The notes below the pieces were generated by a model. It was given only the letters and a program-made list of their open reading frames with translations. It ran no database searches and was not told where the DNA came from. Made by a program: the position numbers and the translations under genes. From contig NZ_BDCC01000023.1 in the NCBI RefSeq assembly GCF_001613305.1, positions 1-64,000 on the forward strand: a stretch of DNA of 64,000 bases, read 5' to 3'. Below, piece by piece: positions 54,687 through 62,601 of the stretch (positions are counted from its first letter, which is position 1; the number at the start of each line of letters is the position of its first letter). This DNA is from Nocardia vaccinii NBRC 15922. GTDB lineage: Bacteria > Actinomycetota > Actinomycetes > Mycobacteriales > Mycobacteriaceae.

Positions 54687-55661
54687 ATGAGAACCGTGCG
54701 ACGGGCCGCCGTACTGGCAGGCGTGATGGTGACGGCCGCGGCGGTGCTGGCCGGATGCGGCGGCAAGGTCGGTGACTCCGGCGGCGCCGATGCCAAGAAA
54801 CTCGTGCTCATTCCGGGCGTGGCCAACGAGCCGTTCTACATCTCGATGCAGTGCGGCGCGCAGGCCGAGGCGAAGAAGCTGGGATATTCGCTGAACACCC
54901 AGGCGCCCACGCAATTCGACGCCTCGTTGCAGACGCCGATCGTCACCGGCGTCATCGCCACCAAACCCGGCGCGGTCCTGATCGCCCCTACCCACGCCAC
55001 CGCGATGGCCGCTCCGATCGAGCAGGCGAAGAACGCCGGAATCAAGATCGTCGAGGTGGACACCGCCCTGGAAGACACGTCGGTCGCGGTCTCCTCGATC
55101 TCCTCGGACAATGTCAAGGGCGGTCAGCTGGCCGCGCAGACGCTCGCGAAACTGGTGGGGGACAAGGGATCCACGCTGGTGATCAACACCAAGGCGGGCA
55201 CCTCCACGACCGATCAACGCGCGCAGGGTTTCGCCGACGAGCTGAAGAACCATCCCGGGATGAGCTCACTGGGCGTGCAGTACAACAACAACGACGCCGC
55301 CCAGGCCGCCTCGATCGTCACCGCCACCTTGGCCGCGCATCCGGATCTGGCGGGCATCTTCGCCACCAACCTGAGTTCGGCCGAGGGCGCGGCTACCGGC
55401 CTGCGCAATGCGGGCAAACTGGGGCAGGTGAAGATAGTCGGCTTCGACGCCAGCCCACAGCAGGTGCAGGACCTGCGTAACGGCACGATCCAGGCCTTGA
55501 TTGCCCAGGACCCGGCCACGATCGGTGTCGACGGCGTGGACCAGGCCGCCGCTGCCCTCGAAGGCAAACCGGTCACCCGGCACATCCGGACCGACATGGT
55601 CTCCATCACCCAGGCCGATATGGACGCGAACTCGAAGTACTTCTACAAGAGCAAGTGCTGA
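54687..55661 (+). CDS. Sugar ABC transporter substrate-binding lipoprotein
   Basis: A 324-residue periplasmic-binding-protein-like lipoprotein. The signal RTVRRAAVLAGVMVTAAAVL ends in the lipobox LAGCGG. The two-lobed type I fold shows IPGVANEPFYISMQCGAQAE, ATKPGAVLIAPTHATAM, TSTTDQRAQGF and VKIVGFDASPQQVQDLRNG, similar to ribose- and myo-inositol-type receptors. ATG 54687 gives the classic signal; ATG 54669 in frame is possible. The ligand is unknown, and no catabolic enzyme is next to it. Confidence 0.9.
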   Translation: MRTVRRAAVLAGVMVTAAAVLAGCGGKVGDSGGADAKKLVLIPGVANEPFYISMQCGAQAEAKKLGYSLNTQAPTQFDASLQTPIVTGVIATKPGAVLIAPTHATAMAAPIEQAKNAGIKIVEVDTALEDTSVAVSSISSDNVKGGQLAAQTLAKLVGDKGSTLVINTKAGTSTTDQRAQGFADELKNHPGMSSLGVQYNNNDAAQAASIVTATLAAHPDLAGIFATNLSSAEGAATGLRNAGKLGQVKIVGFDASPQQVQDLRNGTIQALIAQDPATIGVDGVDQAAAALEGKPVTRHIRTDMVSITQADMDANSKYFYKSKC

Positions 55662-55673
55662 TCCGAACGGATC

Positions 55674-56903
55674 TCAATCCTGCACGCGCACAGCATATCC
55701 GGTGGCAGTGAGTGCATCTATCACCTCGTCGCGATGGGCGGGGCCACGGGTTTCCAGGGTGAGTGAAACCTCCGCCTCGTCCACCGCCAGCCAGGCCCCG
55801 GCTCGCGAGTGGGTGATCTCGAAGACGCTCGCGCCGGTCCCGCCGATCGCGGCCAGCAGTCGTCCGAGACTGCCCGGACGATCCGAAATCGTCACGCGCA
55901 GAACCAGATAGCGACCCGCCGCACCGAGGCCGTGCCCGATCAACCGGGTCAGCAACAACGGATCGACATTTCCGCCGGACAGGATTGCGCAGACCGGGCC
56001 CGTGATGTCGAGTTCGGCTGGAGGATAGGTCATCAGCGCCGCGACCGCCGCCGCGCCGGCGGGTTCGACGATCAGTTTGGCGCGTTCCATACACAGCAGC
56101 ATCGCCCGGGAGATCGCGTCTTCGTCCACCGTGACGATTCGCGAAACACGTTCGGCCACATGGACGAAGGGCACGTCACCGGGACGCCCGACCGCGATGC
56201 CGTCGGCCATGGTCGACATCCCGTCCAACGCCACCGGTTTCCCGGCCGCGAGCGAGGCGGGCCAGGCCGCGGCCCGCGCCGCTTGCACGCCCAGCACCCG
56301 CACGTGCGGAGCCATATGCTCGAGTGCCACGGCCACGCCCGCGAGCAGACCGCCACCGCCGGTGGGCACGATCACCGTCTCCACTTCGGGCATCTGCTCG
56401 AGCAGTTCGATTCCGACGGTCGCCTGGCCGGCCACGATGTCGGGATGATCGAAGGGGTGGATCAGCGTCGCACCGGTCTGCTCGGCGAATTCCCTTGCCG
56501 CCAGCAGGGATTGGTCGACGGTCTCACCCGCCTGATGAACGGTCGCGCCGTAGGCGCGGGTGGCGGCCAGCTTCGGCAACGAGGCGCCGATCGGCATGAA
56601 GACCGTCGAGTCGATGCCCAGGGTCGATGCCGCCCAGGCCACGCCCTGAGCATGGTTACCCGCACTGGCCGCGACGACTCCGCGGCCGCGCTCGATCTCG
56701 GACAGATTGGCGATCCGGTTGTACGCGCCCCGCGGTTTGAATGATCCGGTGCGCTGCAGGTTCTCACATTTGAGCCGCACCTCGACATCCGCACGCTCTG
56801 CCAGCACTCGCGAGGCGATCAACGGCGTCCGCCGCACCGCAGGTCCCACCAGCTTCGCCGCCGCCTCGATCCTATCCAGCCCGATCCGGTCCATGGCGGC
56901 CAT
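55674..56903 (-). CDS. ilvA: Threonine dehydratase with C-terminal ACT-like domain
   Basis: A 409-residue fold-type II PLP enzyme converting threonine to 2-oxobutyrate and ammonia. The PLP Lys is in RTGSFKPRGAYNRIA; ASAGNHAQGVAWAA and IVPTGGGGLLAGVA bind the cofactor and its phosphate. The last 85 residues form a single ACT-like domain, as in the shorter TdcB/CTN type. Both a biosynthetic and a catabolic role are open. ATG 56903 lacks a strong ribosome-binding site. A FadR-like palindrome lies at 57047-57057 in the gap before it. Confidence 0.88.
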   Translation of the reverse strand: MAAMDRIGLDRIEAAAKLVGPAVRRTPLIASRVLAERADVEVRLKCENLQRTGSFKPRGAYNRIANLSEIERGRGVVAASAGNHAQGVAWAASTLGIDSTVFMPIGASLPKLAATRAYGATVHQAGETVDQSLLAAREFAEQTGATLIHPFDHPDIVAGQATVGIELLEQMPEVETVIVPTGGGGLLAGVAVALEHMAPHVRVLGVQAARAAAWPASLAAGKPVALDGMSTMADGIAVGRPGDVPFVHVAERVSRIVTVDEDAISRAMLLCMERAKLIVEPAGAAAVAALMTYPPAELDITGPVCAILSGGNVDPLLLTRLIGHGLGAAGRYLVLRVTISDRPGSLGRLLAAIGGTGASVFEITHSRAGAWLAVDEAEVSLTLETRGPAHRDEVIDALTATGYAVRVQD

Positions 56904-57046
56904 GCTGCCAGACGATGCCCCCGCCGGCTGCGGAACGACTTTCCACCCGGCCGGGGGCATGCGTCCGGTTCACCCGCGTCGTGGCGATGCGGGTCCGGAT
57001 GTGCCCGATGACTCGCTTCCGCTGTCGAGACCGGATCGGAAGATAT

Positions 57047-57057
57047 TGTCGGACAAC
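57047..57057. promoter_or_regulatory. Possible GntR/FadR-type palindrome upstream of ilvA
   Basis: TTGTCGGACAA is a perfect 5-bp inverted repeat around one base, embedded in a longer imperfect palindrome GATATTGTCGGACAACATAT. It lies about 145 bases before ilvA in a 248-base gap that otherwise looks empty. The pattern resembles GntR-family operators but the regulator is unknown. Confidence 0.35.
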
Positions 57058-57151
57058 ATATCCGGCGTCGGACCAACGATGACGGAATCGCGGGAGCCGC
57101 CTCTCCCGCGTATTCCGATGTGGTTCGTTACTCCGAAAGCCCCGCCCGGTA

Positions 57152-57733
57152 TCAGCCGTGCAGACTGCCGACAGGGGGATGGGTGATCGCGAGGACCCCC
57201 GACAACCACGGCGTGAAGCGGGCGGGTTCGGACTCGAGTGCGGTGCGCAGATCGGCCGGGTACAACCAGGTGTGATCGGCGATCTCCGCGGGGTCGGGAT
57301 CCGGGGGAGCGCCGTCGAAGCGGCCCACCAGGACATGATCCCATTCGTGCTCGACCCGGCCGGTTGCCGGATCGTCCGCCTCATAGTGGAACACCCCGAC
57401 CTCGGTCAGCTCGGCCGCGATACCGAGTTCCTCGCCGAGCCGGACCGCTGCGGCACGGGTGACCGGCTCACCGGGCGCGGGATGCCCGCAGCAGGTGTTC
57501 GTCCACAGCAGCGGGAAGCGGGTCTTGACCGCGGCTCGCTGCTGCAACAGCAGGCGCCCCGCCGCGTCGAACAGCAGCACCGAGAACGCCCGGTGCAGCT
57601 GTCCGGGCGAGGTATGCGCCTGCGCCACCGGGCACGAGCCGGTCGCCCGGCCCCGCTCGTCCACGAGCTCGACGAGCAGGGCCTCACGGTCGATCGGCGG
57701 TGCTCCGGCGCTATCCTCTGGTGCGGCGGTCAC
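57152..57733 (-). CDS. idi: Isopentenyl-diphosphate delta-isomerase, type 1
   Basis: Interconverts isopentenyl and dimethylallyl diphosphate. The 193-residue Nudix-fold enzyme has the catalytic Cys in TNTCCGHPAPGE (C82), the metal and acid glutamates in GRVEHEWDHVL (E128, E130) and the Nudix-like RLGEELGI. Its ATG overlaps the stop of the GPP methyltransferase gene (ATGA), so it belongs to the terpene operon. It would raise the DMAPP supply for geranyl diphosphate formation. Confidence 0.94.
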   Translation of the reverse strand: MTAAPEDSAGAPPIDREALLVELVDERGRATGSCPVAQAHTSPGQLHRAFSVLLFDAAGRLLLQQRAAVKTRFPLLWTNTCCGHPAPGEPVTRAAAVRLGEELGIAAELTEVGVFHYEADDPATGRVEHEWDHVLVGRFDGAPPDPDPAEIADHTWLYPADLRTALESEPARFTPWLSGVLAITHPPVGSLHG

Positions 57734-58602
57734 CGCCCCACCTTATCGGCGGCGATCAACAGGTACTGGAAGCTGCCCTCCTTGTACGAGGTCAGGAACG
57801 GCTTCTCCACGCCGGTCGCCAGCTCGGAACGGGTGCGCAACTCCCAGTAGGGGATGGTGGCCGCGGTGAGGTCGGTGACCGCGATCGGCACGAGATTGTT
57901 CGCCGCCAGCGCCCGGAAATACTCGCTGCGCGGGTGGATCATGCAGCCGTAGTGCGCATCGATCCAGCTCACCGCCGCGGACCGTCCGCCGGTCACATCG
58001 TTGGAGCAGCCGGTGATGCACACATAGCGCCCGCCCGGCTCGAGCAGCCGCGCGAATTCGCTGAACAGATCCGGCAGTTCGACGTACATATCGGTCTCGT
58101 TGGTCCAGATACCGCGCATGGACCGCGCTTCGAAACCGGTGTCGAGCATATTGCGGAAGTGGAATTGCACCCGGTCCGCCACCCCCCGCTGCTGGGCCTG
58201 CTCATTGGCGAACCCCACCTGGTACTCCGAGATCGTCACCCCGTCCACCCGGCAGCCGAACCGCTGATTGGCCATGATGCTGGTGCCGCCGCGGCCGGAC
58301 CCGCCGTCCAGCAGCCGGTCCCCGGGCCGCACATCGCCGAGATTGTCGAGCAGCAGATCGGCCTGTGCGGTCTCCAGCCGGTGCAGTTCGCGCACGATCC
58401 GGTCCTGGCGGGTGTTCTCGGGACCTTCCAGAACGGACAGATCCGGATCGCCGATGCCGTAGTGATGGTGATAGAGACCGTCCACCTCGCCCAATTTGGT
58501 GTTCACCCGATCGTCGTTGGGATTGTCGTTCCAATACGCCGCCACCGAGCGCTGGTAGCTGGTCTGCAGTACGCCATCGGTCTGGGGGTCGAGCGTGGTC
58601 AT
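57730..58602 (-). CDS. gppmt: Geranyl diphosphate 2-C-methyltransferase
   Basis: Methylates geranyl diphosphate at C2 with S-adenosylmethionine, giving the C11 precursor of 2-methylisoborneol. The 290-residue protein matches the family from its N-terminal YQRSVAAYWNDNPNDDRVN and LGEVDGLYHHHYGIGDPDLS through the SAM site LLDGGSGRGGTSIMANQRFG (97-116) to IPYWELRTRSEL. It lies between the MIB synthase and idi genes on the same strand. The reaction follows from known homologues and the neighbouring synthase. Confidence 0.94.
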   Translation of the reverse strand: MTTLDPQTDGVLQTSYQRSVAAYWNDNPNDDRVNTKLGEVDGLYHHHYGIGDPDLSVLEGPENTRQDRIVRELHRLETAQADLLLDNLGDVRPGDRLLDGGSGRGGTSIMANQRFGCRVDGVTISEYQVGFANEQAQQRGVADRVQFHFRNMLDTGFEARSMRGIWTNETDMYVELPDLFSEFARLLEPGGRYVCITGCSNDVTGGRSAAVSWIDAHYGCMIHPRSEYFRALAANNLVPIAVTDLTAATIPYWELRTRSELATGVEKPFLTSYKEGSFQYLLIAADKVGR

Positions 58603-58679
58603 CGAATCAGTCCTCTCGATCGTTGGTGCTGCGGGCAGTACTGGTCGCGCCGGATATGCGGCGTCGGGTGGAATTGGAA

Positions 58680-60293
58680 TCAGGAGATGTCGTTGTACCG
58701 GCGGCTGGCGGCATGCCAGGCGCGATTACCGCCCATCCACGCCCACAGGCCGCCCAGGAACCGGCGCAGAGCCGGCGAGCCCTCGGCCGCGAGGATCGCG
58801 GCCTCGCATTCGAAACGACGCATCAGCTCGTCGTGCACCTCGGCGGTCTGCAGGATCGCATCGCGGCGGCTGCAGCGCTGTTCGGCGGCCAGCACGGTCG
58901 GCAGGTTGAACTCCCGGCCGTTGGACAGATCCTCGCGGGCCATCGAATACAGATCGTTGACCATTTGAGCGGTCAGCGCGGCGGTGGTCACCACCCGCCG
59001 CACGCGGGGATCGGTGTATTCGGCGGCGCCGAGTTCGTAGCCGCCGACCGCGTCGATGGGCGCCATACACGGCAGAAAACTGTGCGGCTGCCGGTTGGCG
59101 AGGTACTCCCACACCGGTGGCATCCGGTGCGCGGCCCGCCATCCGGCCTCGGCGGTGAGTGCGATGAACCACCCGGCGATCTCGGTGCGCAACCGCGCCA
59201 CCTGAGCCGGGGTGGCGAATTGCGCGAGATGGTCGAACGAGGTGCGGAAGGCTCGCAGGATCGGATCGGATCCCAGCGCCCGCTCGAGCCGCACCTGATA
59301 TTTCGCCGGTAGGTGGACCGGATCCATCACGGCGGCAGCCATTTCCAGTCTCGGGCCCAGTTCGGCCTCCGCGTTCGACGGGGTGCCGTCGGGTGCGTGG
59401 TCGTCCGCGTTCTCCTCGCAGTAGTAGTCGTCGACCGACCACTCCGATACCGCGCATTTCGCCGCCGCCAGCAGGCGATCCGGATCGTCGCAATCCGGAT
59501 GCGCCAACATGATGAGCCGTCCGAAATCGGCGTTGCGGAGGTCGTCCAGGCGTCCCTCGTAGAGCCCGATCGATCGGGCCCACAGCAAGATTCCCTCGTT
59601 GACGGCCTCGGCGAGGGCGGGATCGTCCCGAATCGGGGGCGGACAGTACAGCGCCGGGATGGGCGACCTCGAGCTCGTATCGGATTCGCCGGATTCCGCA
59701 TCGTCGCGACCCGGTGAAGCGGTGGCCGGTCCCGCCCGCGAGATCCGGGACAAGACCGAATCGAGTGTGCTGCCCAGCGATCCGGACAGCGGATCGTCGC
59801 GTATCGGCGGGACCGGCGATCCCGGCGGGGCGGCGAGTGTGGTGCCGCGGCGGGGCTGGACACGGATCGATGACGTCCCGATCCCGGTCGGCCCCAACGG
59901 GATTCGCGGGTTCCTGTTACCCGATTCGTCCGGCGCATCGGACTCCGGCGCGGCTCGCCCATCGGAATGGGTCGTGAATCCATCTGCGGTAGTAGGGGGT
60001 TCGTTACCGATGCCGGAGTACGACGTATCCAGGGCCGATATGTCCGTGGGTGCAGGAGTGAGCAGCAGTCCCGCCGCGCCGAGGCCGGCCGGGCCGAGCA
60101 GGCGCGAGGGGATGGTCCCCGCGGTCATCGCGGTCAGCTGATCCGAATGTTCCTGGGGGACCGCGGTTTCAGGTCTGCCCGACCACGCCGGGGTGGCCGG
60201 GGGAGCGTTGTCCGGATCACCGAGCAGAGCCGCGATCACCGTGGCCGCCTCGGAGGCGGCGGGGGGCGCCGCGGCGCGTGAGAGCAGCGACAT
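58680..60293 (-). CDS. 2-methylisoborneol synthase with long disordered N-terminus
   Basis: A class I terpene cyclase of 537 residues that turns 2-methyl-GPP into the earthy odorant 2-methylisoborneol. The cyclase domain (about 215-537) has the Mg-binding DDYYCEE (288-294) and the NSE triad in NDLYSMARE (446-454). The first 210 residues are Pro/Ser/Gly/Asp-rich and disordered, with short conserved-looking pieces LLGPAGLGAAGLLL (65-78) and PLGPTGIGTSSIRV (132-145). PPIRDDP occurs twice (162 and 219). In family 2B encapsulin systems such N-termini load the enzyme into the shell. ATG 60293 is chosen; the frame runs on upstream without similarity. Confidence 0.93.
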   Translation of the reverse strand: MSLLSRAAAPPAASEAATVIAALLGDPDNAPPATPAWSGRPETAVPQEHSDQLTAMTAGTIPSRLLGPAGLGAAGLLLTPAPTDISALDTSYSGIGNEPPTTADGFTTHSDGRAAPESDAPDESGNRNPRIPLGPTGIGTSSIRVQPRRGTTLAAPPGSPVPPIRDDPLSGSLGSTLDSVLSRISRAGPATASPGRDDAESGESDTSSRSPIPALYCPPPIRDDPALAEAVNEGILLWARSIGLYEGRLDDLRNADFGRLIMLAHPDCDDPDRLLAAAKCAVSEWSVDDYYCEENADDHAPDGTPSNAEAELGPRLEMAAAVMDPVHLPAKYQVRLERALGSDPILRAFRTSFDHLAQFATPAQVARLRTEIAGWFIALTAEAGWRAAHRMPPVWEYLANRQPHSFLPCMAPIDAVGGYELGAAEYTDPRVRRVVTTAALTAQMVNDLYSMAREDLSNGREFNLPTVLAAEQRCSRRDAILQTAEVHDELMRRFECEAAILAAEGSPALRRFLGGLWAWMGGNRAWHAASRRYNDIS

Positions 60294-60307
60294 GGCAAGG
60301 CCTTTCG

Positions 60308-61714
60308 TCAGTCGCTCTGCCTGGCGACCAGGACGTTGTCCAAAATGCCCAGCGCGTCCGGTACGAGGACCGCCGTGGAGTAGTAACAGCTGATCAGGTA
60401 GGAGATGATCGATTGGTCGTCGATGCCCTTGAAGCGGACGTTCAGGCTCGGCTCGTACTCGTCGGGTATTCCGGTCTGGTGCAGGCCGACGACGCCCTGT
60501 TCCTGCTCCCCGGTGCGCATCGCCAGGATCGATGTGGTCTGGTTCTCGCTCACCGGAATCTTGCCGCACGGATAGATCGGCACGCCGCGCCAGGACGGAA
60601 CACGGTGGCCGTTGATCTCCACCGGATCCGGGTACAGCCCGCGCTTGTTGCATTCGCGGCCGAACGCGGCGATCGCCTTCGGATGTGCCAGAAAGAGTTT
60701 CGTGCTGCGACGCATGCTCAGCAGCTCGTCCATGTCGTCCGGGGTGGGCGCGCCGTGCTCGGTGTAGATGCGCTGTTTGAGGTCGCAGTTGTTGAGCAGA
60801 CCGAAATCCGGGTTGTTGACCAGATCGTTCTCGCGCCGTTCGTACAGGGCCTCGATGGTCAACCGCAGTTGCTGCTCGATCTGGTTGTGCGGCTCGTTGA
60901 ACAGATCCGCGACCCGGCTGTGTACGCGCAGAACGCTTTGCGCCAAACTCAATTCGTATTCCCGCGGCGAAGCGTCGAAGTCCACGAACGTACCCTGCAG
61001 CAGCGGCTCGCCCGCGTGTCCCGAGGAGATCTCGATCTCGGCCTCGCCGTACTTGTTCTGGGCTTTGGCCGGTGTCGCGGCGATCCGGTCGAACTGTTCA
61101 CGCAGCGCCGGGATCTCCTCGGTGATCCGGTCCAACGCGTTGCGCGGCAGGGACAGCAGAGTGGTATGCGTCGCGGTCCGGACGGTCACCGGCCAGATCG
61201 CATTGGGATCGACGAGCATGGCGTCACCGATGTAGTCGCCGTCGGCGAGCATGCCGAGCTTGGTCGTCTCGCCGAAATCGCCGCTGCCGATCTTGTTGAG
61301 TTTGCCGTGCACGATCAGCAGCAGCTGATCCATCGGATTGCCGAATTCGGCCAGGACAGTGCCGGGTTCGAGATCCCGCTGCTCGAAGCGCTCCGCGAGC
61401 GCGCGCAGGGTCTCCTCATCCTCGAAGTCCCGCAGCGGCGGCAGTTCCTGAAGTTCCAGTGGGATGACGCGCGCTCGGCCGCCGTCGATGGCGAACTCCA
61501 CCTCGCCGTTGCCGAGAGTGTGGGTCAGACGCCGGTTGACGCGGTAGATGCCGCCGTGGACCTGCACCCACGGCAGGGCGCGGGTCAGCCACCGGGAGCT
61601 GATGCCCTGCATCTGCGGTTCGGATTTGGTGGTATGCGCGAGTTGGTGAGCGGCGGTGGTGGACAGGGTCTTACGGACGTGGTTGTCGGTGTTCACCGGA
61701 AGTTCGATGGTCAT
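60308..61714 (-). CDS. Family 2B encapsulin shell protein (EshA-like)
   Basis: A 468-residue HK97-fold shell protein with an inserted cyclic-nucleotide-binding-like domain (about 90-205: EQRDLEPGTVLAEFGN, LIVHGKLNKIGSGDF). The remainder carries family segments such as SSGHAGEPLLQGTFVDFDAS, EALYERRENDLVNNPDFGLL and the E-loop-like IYPCGKIPVSENQTTSI. Family 2B shells enclose MIB synthase. It is the first gene of the four-gene operon and lies 14 bases before the synthase. GAGGA precedes the ATG. The ligand-binding pocket may sense a nucleotide; this is not shown. Confidence 0.93.
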   Translation of the reverse strand: MTIELPVNTDNHVRKTLSTTAAHQLAHTTKSEPQMQGISSRWLTRALPWVQVHGGIYRVNRRLTHTLGNGEVEFAIDGGRARVIPLELQELPPLRDFEDEETLRALAERFEQRDLEPGTVLAEFGNPMDQLLLIVHGKLNKIGSGDFGETTKLGMLADGDYIGDAMLVDPNAIWPVTVRTATHTTLLSLPRNALDRITEEIPALREQFDRIAATPAKAQNKYGEAEIEISSGHAGEPLLQGTFVDFDASPREYELSLAQSVLRVHSRVADLFNEPHNQIEQQLRLTIEALYERRENDLVNNPDFGLLNNCDLKQRIYTEHGAPTPDDMDELLSMRRSTKLFLAHPKAIAAFGRECNKRGLYPDPVEINGHRVPSWRGVPIYPCGKIPVSENQTTSILAMRTGEQEQGVVGLHQTGIPDEYEPSLNVRFKGIDDQSIISYLISCYYSTAVLVPDALGILDNVLVARQSD

Positions 61715-62597
61715 GCTGCGGTCCTCACCTCGAGATTGCCACACGACATCGGCGGCAATTTGCGTACAGGGAGATGCGGCAGGCGACAGATGCCTGCGGA
61801 AACCGAAATCTCAAGCGAATCGGGTAGCGCGACAGTGCGATCCAGCACTCCGATGATAGGCACGGGATGAGCGGGAGTGTGGCGGAATCGGAGAAGACGA
61901 CGCGGTAGCAAACAGCTCGTAACAATGTGGCATCGGTGCGCCGGGCGGGCCAATCCGTACCGCCTGCCAGCCGACACGCGGGGTTCGGGTCGCCACTTCG
62001 CCACGCGGATCACGACGTTCACGCCATTTTCTTTTCCGCCCGTAAACACCGTGCACACCTTGGGAATTCATTCCCATCCCACCTCGACGAGTCCGTTCGG
62101 ACTCCGATCCGGTTGTGCCACACCAGTGTCCGGTCGATCTCGCGAACGATCCGATCGCCGCCGCGTTCTCGGGTCTGCGTCGGTGCCAGGCGCCGCCGGG
62201 GGGACTGTGATCGTCGTCCGGGTGCAGCGGGTCTGCGGGCTTCCAGCCGCCAGTCCCGCGCATACGAGGCCGTGCCCAGGCGCGATCGAGCTACCCCGTG
62301 GACGGGCGTCGATCGGCGAGCCTTCGATCCGGCTCCGGGAAACACCACGGCTGCCGGCCGGACAACGCCGACGGCTCCGGTTCGCGGCCCGTCTCCCCGT
62401 CGGGACGCGTCGCAGGTGCGGGAACGACTGCCCGGCGGCAAGGCTTCCGGGGCCGTGAACCCGCTGCGTGAACCGGAGCCCGGAAAAAGCCGCACCCGCC
62501 GAAACGGAGCGGAGCTCGAAGACAGAGCTAAGCTCGACTCGTCAGACAAGGAGCCCGTGGCGGGGCGCCACGCACGAGGTGAGGGCTGGGAGCTACC
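61715..62597. other. Long intergenic region between divergent operons
   Basis: About 880 bases separate the encapsulin operon (leftward) from the lipase/ligase gene (rightward). I find no convincing gene: overlapping frames of 150-225 codons on both strands are Arg/Pro/Ser-rich and look like high-GC shadows. An inverted repeat ATTGCC / GGCAAT (61735-61759) lies 21 bases upstream of the encapsulin start and could be an operator. TAAGCT (62529-62534) is a -10 candidate for the rightward gene. The rest shows nothing I can name. Confidence 0.5.
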
Positions 62598-62601
62598 GTG
62601 A
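62548..62601 (+). other. Possible 14-codon leader peptide
   Basis: AAGGAG (62548-62553) precedes GTG 62557, opening a short frame MAGRHARGEGWELP whose TGA (62599-62601) overlaps the GTG start of the following gene (62598). This would couple its translation to the leader. The three-base spacing from the Shine-Dalgarno is short, so the call is tentative. Confidence 0.3.

Noticed and set aside
60294..60653. Upstream extension of the MIB synthase
   Set aside because: It overlaps the end of the encapsulin gene; the ATG at 60293 matches the expected start of the disordered tail.
61877..62601. Two overlapping plus-strand frames in the long intergenic region
   Set aside because: Arg/Ser/Pro-rich without recognisable domains, and one of them merely contains the short leader frame. 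No good ribosome-binding sites.
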